A stretch of 64,000 nt of DNA from Paralichthys olivaceus (lineage: Eukaryota; Chordata; Actinopteri; Pleuronectiformes; Paralichthyidae), in contig NC_091094.1 in NCBI RefSeq assembly GCF_024713975.1, forward strand, positions 18,436,501 to 18,500,500, read 5' to 3'. Below are positions 39,076 through 50,562 of this stretch, piece by piece; within the stretch, counting starts at the first letter, position 1; each line of letters starts with the position of its first letter. Under the pieces are notes generated by a model. The model made no database searches, was not told where the DNA came from, and worked only from the letters and a program-made list of their open reading frames with translations. The position numbers and the translations under genes are program-made.

Positions 39076-39844
39076 TGCATGTGTGCATTAGTTTGTGCAT
39101 GTGTGTGCCTGTATGAAGAGCCTGAGTGCCAGTAGAAGAATATAAAAGTTTGTGGTAAAAAGTTTGTTGTACAAATTCACTTTGCTGATAAACATAAAAA
39201 TATAGATGTACGACAAAAGTTAAAGGTCAAGCTTGAGAATACAGACTAGCTTAATAATTCAATAAAAATGTATAAAGATGAAAATATATAACAATAGTAA
39301 TACATACAGTATACACATACATAATGATATATATATAATATAAATACTGTTTATGACAGTTCATAGGTTTGATTCCTCTGTGGAAATGTTTGTGCAGACA
39401 GTATGAAGTAGAGAGATGACATATCTGATGCATTGTTTCATCCTGTGTTACATGCTTTATATTTTAAGATAAGTAGATTTCAATGCAGTTTATTTGTGTA
39501 TTTGTTTTATTTCATGTAATGTTTTTGAGTCTGTAATTTTTTGTATCTTTGACCACAATGGATGTTTAAAATGAAATGGATTTTATGAAAATAAACTGTC
39601 CTTGAATTATCGCATGTTCACTCTTCTCTACCCCCCACTCTCCCTTCCTCCTCAGCTTGTCCTGGTGCAGGGTGTGTCTCTGCTTATCGGCTGACTATCC
39701 CTCCCTACCTGTTTTACAGGAAGGGCCACTCCTGTCATTCAGGGCTAGAGGCGTGTAGGCCAAGGCGGAGAGGAGGCTGGCCGGCAAAAGTGAGAGTACA
39801 GGTTCAAGTGGCTGAGGAAGGTCCTCCCACTGGCTCGACGCGGC

Positions 39845-39852
39845 CATAAAAG
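39845..39852 (+). promoter_or_regulatory. TATA-like box of the second type II keratin
   Basis: CATAAAAG in a GC-rich context (ggccataaaagcagg), 94-101 bp before the ATG. It predicts transcription starting near 39875. Confidence 0.65.
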
Positions 39853-39945
39853 CAGGCAGAGGCTGCAGTCAGACACTCAGAGGGAATCGGCTCTCCTTTT
39901 GAATCCTGTTCATCTTCAGTCTATTGCACTGCTCAAGATTTGACA

Positions 39946-42900
39946 ATGTCCATCAACAGAAAGACAAGGTCTGTTTCAGGCTATGTAACTAGCAGCAGCA
40001 GGAGGTCTCTTGCCGCACCAGTCGGTGGCAGCTACACCATCTCAAAGAGAAGCACTTTTGGCGTTGGTTCGGCTCCTAGTGCTGGCTTTAGTGCTGGTAG
40101 TGCTTATGGCTTCACTTCCAGCCAAGGGGGTGGCAGTTATGGCAGCTTTGGCCAAGGCGGAGGTGCTTTCCCACCACAGATCACAGCTGTCCAAGTCAAC
40201 CAGAGCCTGCTGGCCCCACTGAACCTGGCGATTGACCCCACCATACAGGTTGTCCGCACCCAGGAGAAGGACCAGATCAAGACCCTCAACAACCGCTTCG
40301 CCTCCTTCATCGACAAGGTTGGTTTCTGAGAGCTGTCTGAAGTGCAGTAAACTGTAGGCCTCACTATCTTTGCACTGACAACCTTATTCCTACTTATCTT
40401 TACTTCTTTACTTCTAATGGCTCTCGAAAGTATCTCAAAAGACACGAATAGAAAGTTAGAACTTCAGTATATAGTAGAGTAGCAGCAATGTGATTTTGTA
40501 CTGAAACCTTTGAGCATTGTGCATGTTTTTATTGTCAAAGCCAGAGAGCTGTAAGGCTTATCTCTGTCGTGTTGTAACCATCAATGAGTTACAACCTCTG
40601 GATATAGTCATGTGTATAAAGTCTGCTAGTAATCATGAGCCCATCGTACACTGCCACCTCAATACGAAACCTACGCTAAAGTAGCCCTCTCCAAGCCTGT
40701 GGTTTCCTCCTCTCTGCCCACTATCTAAACATGGGTGGGGATTATATTGCAATAACCTGCCAATCCCTCACCTAGCAGACTGCTAGAGATCAGGGATATT
40801 TCTGCACTCTGCCCACAGAGTCCAAAGTCTGCCGTTTGCACTCTTCACCTTTTCACTTGGTTGTTATGGGCAACAAAAACACAGAGCTGTATTTGAACTT
40901 TCTCTAATTTAAATACAAAAATATCACAAGGTCTTCACTGCTTTGCCTTTTCTGTAGAGGGAGAATTCTTGGACAAAAACTCTCAATACAAAGCATTTCT
41001 TTCACAACACTGTTCTGCTTTGTCTTATCCGGCTTATCTGCCACACCTTGTTTTTTTTTATGGCTGCAGCGACTGTGTGGCCTTCATAGTACAGCAGAGC
41101 ATGCAGAATGTGAAACATTTAAAGCCACATACTGTACACATACTGCTGAAACATCTGGGTAGAACACACTTTCATTTGATAGACTTAAAAAAAAAAAAGA
41201 AGCAGTCTGTGTTCTACTACAGGACAGTGTATACACAAAGATAAGGCTTCATCAGTTGCAATTGTTATGACTCTGGGTGTGGCTTCCCAAATATGCAGCT
41301 ATCTATGCAGTCATGCTGATAAAGGTGAGGCATTTGAAGACCCGATACCACAAGGACACACCCTTAAAATCCTTTTCAGGCTGATCCTCTTCTTTAAAAT
41401 GATGAGAATCTTTCAATCACCATATTGTCCGAACACAACTCAGTGATATATCACTTACATCTACCGCACCAGTCACACCAAAATCTCCATTTGTTCAGTT
41501 TTTAAAATGTCATAAAAAACCTTTTAGAGCAACATGTGACGATCCTCTCTGGGTTTTTACCCTCACAGGTCAGATTCTTGGAGCAGCAGAACAAGATGCT
41601 GGAGACCAAATGGAGCCTCCTGCAGGACCAGACCACCACCCGCTCCAACATCGAGGGCATGTTCGAGGCCTACATCTCAAACCTGCGCAGACAGCTCGAT
41701 GGGCTGGGCAACGAGAAAGTCAAGCTGGAGGGAGAGCTCAGGAACATGCAAGGCCTGGTTGAGGACTTCAAGAGAAAGTGAGTGTTGCCAGTAGTTTGAA
41801 TGAGCCCTTAAATATGATAAGCAGATTTTCAAAACAAAGAGATGTACTCACCCCTTGTGTCCAACAGGTACGAGGATGAAATCAACAAGCGTGCAGCTGC
41901 AGAGAACGAGTTTGTGCTCCTGAAGAAGGTTTGAATACATCAAAATGCTCCTTAAGAATGTTTTTTAAATCCTTGAAATGTATGGCCCCCAGTTATAACA
42001 GTCCCTGTTTGTACATCATTTCCCTTCCAGGATGTCGATGCTGCCTACATGAACAAGGTGGAGCTGGAGGCCAGGGCTGATGCTCTTCAGGATGAGATCA
42101 ACTTCCTCAGGGCTGTCTATGAGGCTGTATGTATTAACTATTTTGTCTAATTCAGTTTATTTATTTCATTATTCCATAATAAACACTTTTGTTACAGCTT
42201 ATGATCATGCAGATGTTGTATAAAGCAGCTAAAAGAGATAAATAATTGTTTGTGTTACATCAACCAATGTTTCTGCAGGAGCTTCGCGAGCTGCAGGGCC
42301 AGATCAAGGACACCTCTGTCGTTGTGGAGATGGACAACAGCCGTAACCTTGACATGGACGCAATTGTGGCTGAAGTGCGCGCTCAGTATGAGGATATTGC
42401 CAACCGCAGCAGAGCTGAAGCAGAGAGCTGGTACAGACAGAAGGTGCGTGAAAAGCAAAGACAATGTTAATACCCATGTAGTCCCGTCTTCTTACTTCTG
42501 GATAATCACGACACACGTTTTTTATTTTTAATAGTACGAGGAGATGGAGTCTTCAGCTGGACAGTATGGTGACGATCTGCGCACGACCAAGGCTGAGATC
42601 TCTGAGCTGACCCGCATGATCTCCCGTCTTCAGAATGAGATCGAGGCTGTCAAAGGACAGGTACATTTCAGGAGCCTTTGCGGAAACAAACCTTATCATT
42701 AGCATACTTCATTGTATAAGATTTGCAGTTAGTAAATCACGTTTGCCCACAGAGGGTAAACCTTGAGGCCCAGATCGCAGAGGCCGAGGAGCGTGGTGAG
42801 CTGGCAGTGAAGGACGCCAAGCTCCGCATCAAGGACCTGGAGGATGCTCTGCAGAGAGCCAAGCAGGACATGGCCCGCCAGGTGCGTGAATACCAGGAGC

Positions 42901-43380
42901 TGATGAACGTCAAACTGGCCCTGGACATCGAAATCGCAACCTACAGGAAACTGCTGGAAGGAGAGGAGGACAGGTGGGATACACTTGAATGTTTAGCGCT
43001 CAATGTTTTGTGGCTGTAGCATCACTTTCAACTCTGAATGAAACACTAACTGAACTTCATTGAACCGTTAGACTCGCCACCGGCTCCAACGCAACCATTC
43101 ATGTGCAGTCCTCTGGAGGTAAGTGTCAGATTTTAAACATCATCATTATCATAAGTGACACCCAATCCAACTCACCACACTTAGACATGAATGAATAAAT
43201 GCTAACACTTCCTGTCTTTTGTTTTGTCCTGCTCCAGGAGTTTCCAGCTCCAGCAGTGGTGGATACGGCTATGGCAGCAGCATCAGTGGAGGTTATGGTG
43301 GCAGCAGCATCAGTGGAGGTTATGGTGGCACCATCACCAAGTCCACAGTCACATCAACCAGCAACAGGAGGGTCTATTAA
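39946..43380 (+). CDS. Type II keratin, krt5/krt4-like
   Basis: Second type II keratin, same strand as krt8. Coding exons: 39946-40317, 41569-41777, 41868-41928, 42031-42126, 42279-42443, 42535-42660, 42753-42973, 43072-43118, 43238-43380; 479 aa. Start ATG 39946 gives [18 protein letters not shown]. The Ser/Gly head ends in [20 protein letters not shown]. The rod begins [18 protein letters not shown] (107-124), contains [20 protein letters not shown], and ends [15 protein letters not shown] (403-417). The 62-residue tail has [11 protein letters not shown], a GGYGGSSIS tandem and [16 protein letters not shown]. That tail layout is like teleost krt5/krt4 epidermal keratins rather than K8. Introns at the same codon positions as krt8 show descent from a common type II ancestor. 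Exact orthology needs a tree, so no symbol is given. Confidence 0.93.
43274..43330 (+). repeat. 27-bp coding tandem duplication
   Basis: Two near-identical 27-bp units, with a partial flanking copy, encode the nonapeptide GGYGGSSIS in the Gly/Ser-rich tail of the second type II keratin. Confidence 0.85.
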
Positions 43381-43998
43381 AAAAGGAGAGCCGTCCCTCT
43401 TCCCCTTCAGAAACTCTTGACATTCATCAAGCTGCGATCCTTCAGGGTGCTAAGTGATACTGTTATTAATGTTTGACAAGAAGGTTGAATATCCCAAAAA
43501 TCTGATTCTTTTAAATACATATATCAAAATTGTGTTACACTGCCATCATGTGTTTTAAGGATCACTGGTTGTTTTCAGCATGATTTAACAAGAGTTTCTG
43601 AAGGTAAAGTTTAAACACACAAGACCAAGGTCAGTTAGTGCAATGAAATTTGATATGTCTGTGCACTGACATAAGAAAAAATGGCAAAATAACAAGGGTG
43701 TTGAAACTAAGCAAGGAAGGAGAGAACAGGGAAAGTTGTGTTATTGGATATCAGTAATAATAGCAAGTCATAGACCAAATCCGATCATAACAGAATAGGA
43801 AAATTATACATTTGTGTGACGTTACATGTTTGCATTTAAACTTTAAAGTGTTTCGTCACTGGCTTGTTCCCTTTTACTGCTCTGTCAAATGTTTCCTTGC
43901 TTGGTTTTGCCTTTCCTTGCCTCCAAGTTAAACTATGTTGAAACCAGATTTATTTTGTAAAAGCCTTTGCAGCAGCAACATGACATTGAATGAATCTG

Positions 43999-44009
43999 AA
44001 TAAAATAAA
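43999..44009 (+). terminator. Overlapping polyadenylation signals of the second type II keratin
   Basis: AATAAA at 43999-44004 and 44004-44009, about 620 nt beyond the stop codon. Confidence 0.7.
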
Positions 44010-47009
44010 TCTGAGAACCAAAGTGATTGACTCTTTCTCATTATTGTTGTGATAAATGAAAGAAAACGCAGGCTGTCTACTTCAAGCTTTAACAGCAGGA
44101 TGAGATTTTCTCACTGAGATTTCACATGGTGGCAGTGGTGTGCCACTTTTACACCCCCTGCCTGTTTTTGCACTCCCCTGTGTACTCATACATACCATGC
44201 ATCTCATCAGGAACATCACACTTGTGCTGGGCAGGGTCACTTTCTGCTCAAAACTCAGCTCTTTGTCGCCTGGGTAAACGTACTTCAGACATAGTGACTC
44301 GTGTTCAGTTTGAGCTGACTTTCACTTTGCGACATGTTGCATCAGACTGAAAGTAAACATTAGAAGATTGTGATCACATGGTGAAATCTGATGTTGGTGA
44401 TTTGATTGCAGTGAGCACACTAAACTGTGGATAGTTTCCTTCAGTTGTTTTTAATCTCTGGCAACAGCTGCAGTTTAACAGTGAGCATGCATTTTCTAAG
44501 GAGAAGATCTGGTCCTGAGTGAACTCCATGCTGTGTTGTAACGGTTGAAATAGTTTGAGCCGAACTTCATCTTGCATCCACAGTAGCGATATATAGTAAA
44601 ACCCTTTTTAAGATGATGAAAACAATTGTTAATATATTGTTCCATGTACTCCTGTTTGTAAACCACAGTGTTATGGAGATTGTTGTCCCATACTTTTGTG
44701 TTAATTCAGCAGCAGGGTGTCGCCATGTTGACTCGCACAGCGTTATCCTTGGCTCACATGGATGTTCCTTGTTATGTGCTTGTTGAGTGCAGCGATCATC
44801 CAGAATTAGATAGTTAGGGTGTCGCATTAAAGCCGGTTTCAGATGTGAGCTCCGCTTAAGGTCTCCTCGATTATTCTGCAGTTTGCCTTTCACACGTGAA
44901 CAATGGAGCAGGAGATTCTCAGACATGTTAACAACAACACAGAAATGTCCGGCCTATTCAGGTGAGGGGTGGTGCAGCAGGCAGAGGCAGGATGTAACGT
45001 ATTAAATGCACTGCGGAGATCAGGTTTTTGTTTACAGCACATCAACAGTGGCATCGGAATTGATCACAAAAAGCTCTCTTTATTCGTGTCTCGATGTGCA
45101 TGGCACTGCCTCTTCATCCTGAGATATTTGTGTTCCTTTTTTTAAACTCAAATTCATGTCTGTCATATGTCAGAAACGTCATCAACACACCCACTTGCTT
45201 GCAAAGAATCCTGTGGAGGAGCTCATTCAGACATTCTCTGGAGTTTGTACCAGAGGGCTAGACACTCCAGAGAAAGTCCGGAGAAGCCTCTCACTCAGAT
45301 ATTGCATTCACACATACAGCTCCTCTGCAGAATGTAAGAATAAAGATTGAAAACAGCTTCAGAGAAGTGGCCCCCAGCGTCTGCAGTACAACTTGATGTT
45401 CTTTAATCTAAAGGCTCCTTACGTCACAAGGTGTCAGAGGTGGATATCTGCAAGACATGTCACGATGGAGGCCCAGAGGTTTGCTTTACAAAAAACTCTA
45501 CAAACACCCACTCTACAAATACCCAGAAGGTATTGCAAACCTGTGAAATGCATGCCTTTGTGCTGTGTGTGTATTTTTAAAAGTGCACTCAAAGGCACCT
45601 GTTGGCATGTTCTTCATCTCTGCCGGAGGCTCAGAGTGCTGGCAGCGGTCATACAGTACATTTTTGATTTTGGTCCAAGGTGAATTAAAAGTTTGGTTGA
45701 GTCATTACAATGATGTAAAATACATGCCATTCCTGTAACCACCAAACCAGTTACATCACCACTAGACAGTAATTACAAGTAATGCATCATTTCTTCCTGC
45801 AGGACATGAGCACTCCTGCGGTTCTCACAAATATTGCAAGTGCTCTCATTCAAACTCAGACCTGTTATCACTCATAAGCTCCGTTTCCACTGGTCCAAAA
45901 ACCCTCCAACACACACGATGGCCAGACTGTTGTCTGCAACACGTATGGATACAAATGGCATTCACTCCTGGTTCAAATGACTCTGCAGATGAAACAGGTG
46001 TTTTTCGGCTCTGCCTCCAATCGACAGTGACAGAGACATTACACCTGGATGACACACTAATTTCTTTTGACATTATGACACGCATTGGATATCCAGGTGT
46101 TGGTGCATGAACATGAAACCTGAAAGTTTGTGTACTTTGCTTGTTTTTCATGCAACAGCAATATGTTTTTTGAATCATGCAAGATGCAACACTGGCAAGA
46201 CAACGAGGTCAGAGAGTTTCCAGCACGTTTGTGATGTCGAACATGATCCATTGGGAGAAAAAAAGCAAAGAAAGGCAAACTCATCTATTGGCAATGGGAC
46301 ACGGGTCAATCACCTAGGTTTACCCAACCTGTGTTTGTGTGGTAATGTTGTAATAAAAGATGCATTATGCGAGAACCAAACAAAAAGCAAATTTTTGCAC
46401 CACTTTGGCCTCAGGATAATTTGTGGTTACTCACATAAGCAACGCATTAAACACAACCCATAAATATTCACCTATTCTCCTCGGGAAAAGAGGAGAAGAG
46501 GACTACTAGCTCAAGTGACTACAATTGCTGTGTGGTACCTGTTGAGGAAACTTTGCAGAAGCCAGCGCCATTTTGTCGGAGGCGCCAAAAGCTTGGGTGA
46601 TTTTATCATCTTGCCCATGCCAGTTTAGCGCTACCTAGGGAGGACCAGTGGTCAGTTTGATGACCTACTAGCTAGGATCTGTGCCAGGCTGTGTCTGTGG
46701 TGACTTTCAATCTCAACGCTGATTGGCTTTCGTGACATTGCATCATGAAAATGTTTCTCTTAACTTCAAATATTTCAACTTGATTGGATAAAACACACAA
46801 TGTGAATTTTGCATCTTTGAGCCTGTCACATCCCATGATTCAAGTATCATCTATCCATGCCTTGCTGTGGCTGTGAAAAGCCCAATGAGAAGGCGTCTGT
46901 GAGTTAAATCTCCTTCAGAGGGAAGTTGTTGTCATATCTTGCTCTGCTGTAAACCACTATAGCTCTCATTAAGTGGCAAAGCCCCCGATGATGTTGAGAG
47001 TTTTAACAC

Positions 47010-47302
47010 AGTAGCTCAGTCCATAGAGACTTGGCTTGGGAGGGTGGCCGGTTCAAGTCCAGCATGGACCTAAGTATGAAAGGTGGACTGGTAGTTGGCA
47101 GTGCCAGTTCACCTCCTGGGCACTGCCAAGGTGCCCTTGAGCAAGACACCGAACCCCCAATTGCTCCCCGGGAGCCTTCGTGGCTGCGCACTGTTCCGTG
47201 TGTGCTGTGTTCACGGGTGGGTTAAATGCAGAGGTCAAATTTCCCCATGTTGCATGTAGTGCTGTGTGTGCATGATTGTGGGACAATAAAAAGGAATCTT
47301 AA
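47010..47302 (+). mobile_element. tRNA-derived SINE with LINE-type tail
   Basis: The 5' part has a pol III A box, tagctcagtcc (47012-47022), and a B box, ggttcaagtcc (47050-47060), spaced as in tRNA genes. The middle carries the fish SINE block caaggtgcccttgagcaaga ... ctccccgggagcc. The end gtgggacaataaaaagga resembles L2-type LINE tails, as expected for a SINE mobilised by such a LINE. Flanking ttaacac and ttaaacac may be remnants of a target duplication. V-SINE/AFC-like families are the closest I can suggest. Confidence 0.8.
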
Positions 47303-48255
47303 ACACCCTTGATACAGAATAGGAGGCAGGAATGAACATGTATCTGTAATTGAGTCAGGTTACATCTATAATGTTGTGCTTGGCAGCACAAAGGGGAGCA
47401 GGTCATTACATACCCCAGAGAAGCTGATGTTTAATGGTCTATAGGCAGTTTGTCCTTGAAGAGGATCACTGGTCTTATTGTTCTATGTTTGACCATTTCT
47501 CTTTGCCAGCAGCACCAGACAATATATTTCAGAAAACAGATAATGTGCCCCCTCCGAAAAGAGCTCCAGCCTTACAGGAGAGTACACATAAATAAAGCTT
47601 TACTGCAGGGTTGATAACCTGGATTATTCTGTCCTGCCATTCTTGTTGATTTCATGCAGAAGAATACAACAATGCTTAAACAAATACCAAAGAACAAGAC
47701 TGGCTGGTTCTACGTGCACAGTTGATGTGTTCCTGCAAGCTTGTAACACTGTGGCAGGACGTAAACCAGCAGTCTGTGATTTAGTGGATAATATGAAAGA
47801 AATAGTGGGAAAGAAAGGAAATGGTCTGGGCAAGGAACCAACAACACCATCGAGGGAAGCAAACACACATATCACATTATAGAACCCCATCATAAACAAT
47901 GCATCGATATGTGTGAAGTCAAGAACACAACAAATAAAGCCTTGAAGTAGACACAGACTTTTTGTAACAGAAGCTACATTCCATCATTTCAATCAGGAGA
48001 AAAAATTGTCAATTAGAATGAAATTTAATTTATTATGAACCAGAGGAACAGACGGTGTTTAGACCTCAGTGGGCAGTAGAACAGCAGAGACAGTCCTGTG
48101 CTTTAGGTCCTTTGGATACAGAGACTTCCTCCTTCTTCATTGATGAGTTGACCATTGATCAGCAGATTTTCCACAACATGTATCATTGTTAAAAGCAGAA
48201 TTTAACTGTCAACAGTGCATGCAATTGATCATCCATGTTGTCTTCTACACTGGTA

Positions 48256-48325
48256 GCCGAGGATGATGCCGGCGGTTTTCTTCTGGAAGGCGGTTATGTG
48301 ATAGGAGTGTGATGAATCATCCAAA
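48256..48325. repeat. 70-bp dispersed segment, copy 2
   Basis: Same strand as copy 1 at 11134-11203. On the minus strand it reads SYHITAFQKKTAGIILGYQ without a stop, which is the less CpG-decayed version. Family unknown. Confidence 0.5.
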
Positions 48326-49036
48326 GCTACATCATGACAGAGAAGACCCAGTCAGCAAGCGGTCTGTCTGTCTACGTCATGGTTTCTCAACCGCTCTGTT
48401 TCTGCTCATCCAGATTAAAATGCAACTTTTAAAGTTAAAACAGGGCCAACAGCGTTTTCTAATTTCAAAGTTTTAGTGACTCTTAAACTCCAGACTAGTG
48501 TGGACTACGGTCGTATCCATAGCAGAGTTGATGCCGTAACAGTATGGATGTAGCATGGATGACAAAAGAGAGAGAGGCTGTTTTAAACTTCGGGAGCTCA
48601 AAATATATATAATGTCATATTTAATCAAGAATTGTTTTAAAACCACTGTGTAATTTTGTAGAGTGTCACTCTTCCTATTTTGGTCTTTACTTGTCTCATT
48701 AACAATACTTTTCATAATTAAGCCTTTATTTTGCCATCACTGAAGACATCCCTGTAACTAATACACACTGGGCTTGACATTTACTGTTGGTCTTCTGATC
48801 ATTATGGTGTGTTTTGTTGCTAGAATGGATTTACATTTCTTCATGGATTTAATTATTCAGGATTTTTCTGTGTCTGCTATTGACCGGTTATGTAACATAA
48901 GGTAGAGCAGCGAGGTATCTGAGTGGACTTAGGCCCAGGCTAGTTAGATTCAACGGCCTAAAGAAAACTGCTTGAGGAGGCTTAATTTAACTGAAAACCC
49001 CCCCACACACGTGCACACATATGTGCACACACATGT

Positions 49037-49037
<1 letters not shown>

Positions 49038-49103
<66 letters not shown>
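49038..49103. repeat. (CA)n microsatellite
   Basis: About 66 bp of perfect CA, followed by interrupted CA up to about 49150. Confidence 0.97.
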
Positions 49104-49107
<4 letters not shown>

Positions 49108-49998
49108 CACACACTAACATAAAAACACACACACACCGACACACACACACGGCAAATAATAAAGAAAGACACAATGATACAAGGAACAGAGTTCAAACTC
49201 AGTAACATGTGAATGAATTAGATTTGTTAAACCAAAATTAAGTTACTAACTTAAATTGTTTTATTGGTAAAAATATTTATTTTTCGTTTAACAACATGAA
49301 TTTATCAAAATAACTTGATATGATGATTTTTTTGTGATAATATCTATAAACCAAAGTAAGGAGAAAAATACTGTTGAATGCATATAGTAGTTTGTTTCTT
49401 AGTATTCAGCAAGAGAAACAAGCTTGTGAAATCACTTTGGGAGAAAGAACAAACTAAAAATCATCAAAAACTCACCGCAGGCCAAGCTAAATACAGTTAG
49501 CTTTGTTTGTTAAGTTTACTTTTACATTTTGGTTATTTTCATTTGAGAGTGTCCACATATGTATTCAGTCACTTTACATTTAGTTTTCTGCCTGAAATAT
49601 TCTTATGAAGCTGTTTCAGAAAACACACAAGTGAGCATGAGATCTCAATCACAGCACAGCGGAGCAGAGTTTATTAGGAGGCTGAGTGTCCAATAGTAAA
49701 TGAACTTTGTTTTTGTTGCCCTTACGGCTGCGTGAGTAAGCACAATAATTAGCTATTGATTGGGAGTATGGGAGGGTGGGGGGGGGGGGTGTAACTGGAA
49801 GAAATCCTCAGGACTGATGGAAAAGATCCTACCCTTAACCCCCAGCCCAGCACCACGATCTATAAACATTACACCTTTCAGAAACTCTGACACTTCGATC
49901 GATGCTGGTGAATATCAGCAGCCTCGACTGGGAACACTGACGAGTCGTATGGAGTGGGTAAGGGTCAAATCGCTTCGTGTCTTTGTCAAGTGGTAATA

Positions 49999-50000
<2 letters not shown>

Positions 50001-50084
<84 letters not shown>
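50001..50084. repeat. (GT)n microsatellite
   Basis: Two GT tracts split by ctgc, together about 84 bp. Confidence 0.97.
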
Positions 50085-50365
50085 CAGGCTTAGCCATCAC
50101 TATTTTTTCTTGAGAGAGAGGAAGGTGCAGAGGAATGTAGGTGGTTCAAATATCATTAAATGTCTTCCAGAGTGAGCCAGTTTGTTTCGATGGTGATTTC
50201 AACATGAGGCTCTCCTAGTCCTTTTCTGGTTTATAATTCATACGTCGTTACTGTCTGTTTACTATGTGTCGTGTTTGCTAGGTGTAGCTCTGTTATTTGT
50301 TTTTAGGGGTGAATGAGGATGTGACTTTGTAGTATTGAGGAACATAGATTTTTGCTAACCCTTGA

Positions 50366-50562
50366 AGGGAGCCAGTCCCAGCTGACATTCGGAGAGTGGC
50401 GGTGCACACCCTGCTCAGGTCGCCAGCCCATCACAGGGCCAACATACAAACAACCATTCACCCACATTCACAGCCACAGTCAGTTAGTCTCCACTTAACT
50501 CAACCAATAACCTTCTTGCTGCAATGTGACAGTACTAACCACAGTACCACTGTGCCCCCCCC
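50366..50562 (+). repeat. Internally deleted fish dispersed repeat
   Basis: Carries the landmarks ccagtcccagctgacattcg, caggtcgccagcccatcaca, caaccattcaccc and gtactaaccacagtaccact...cccccc. In many fish genomes these occur in this order but farther apart, so the middle appears deleted here. Confidence 0.7.

Larger units (their letters stand above)
23932..39840. other. Spacer between the two type II keratin genes
   Basis: About 15.9 kb with no gene I can support. It holds repeat fragments at 24013-24130, 25026-25200 and 25397-25522, GT/CA microsatellites at 26827-27047 and 31145-31208, the inverted duplication 32942-33327 / 34928-35314, and a minus-oriented LINE tail at 39020-39075. Open frames here are short and have no recognisable protein content. 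The stretches 27.1-31.1 kb and 35.4-39.0 kb show nothing I can name. Confidence 0.6.

Noticed and set aside
39589..39594. AATAAA upstream of the second type II keratin as the end of another gene
   Set aside because: No coding exon precedes it within several kilobases; a lone AATAAA in AT-rich DNA is expected by chance.
44567..44926. 119-codon minus-strand ORF
   Set aside because: It lies in repeat-like DNA (the block gtgagctccgcttaaggtct looks dispersed) and has no recognisable domain.
46107..46463. 118-codon plus-strand ORF
   Set aside because: No known motif, poor codon use, no splice or promoter context; length is within chance for 64 kb.
47012..47060. Possible tRNA gene
   Set aside because: A and B boxes are present, but the sequence does not fold into a full cloverleaf by eye and continues into SINE body and tail.
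49038..50084. Direct repeats considered as a CRISPR-like array
   Set aside because: They are CA/GT dinucleotide microsatellites without spacers, in a vertebrate genome.
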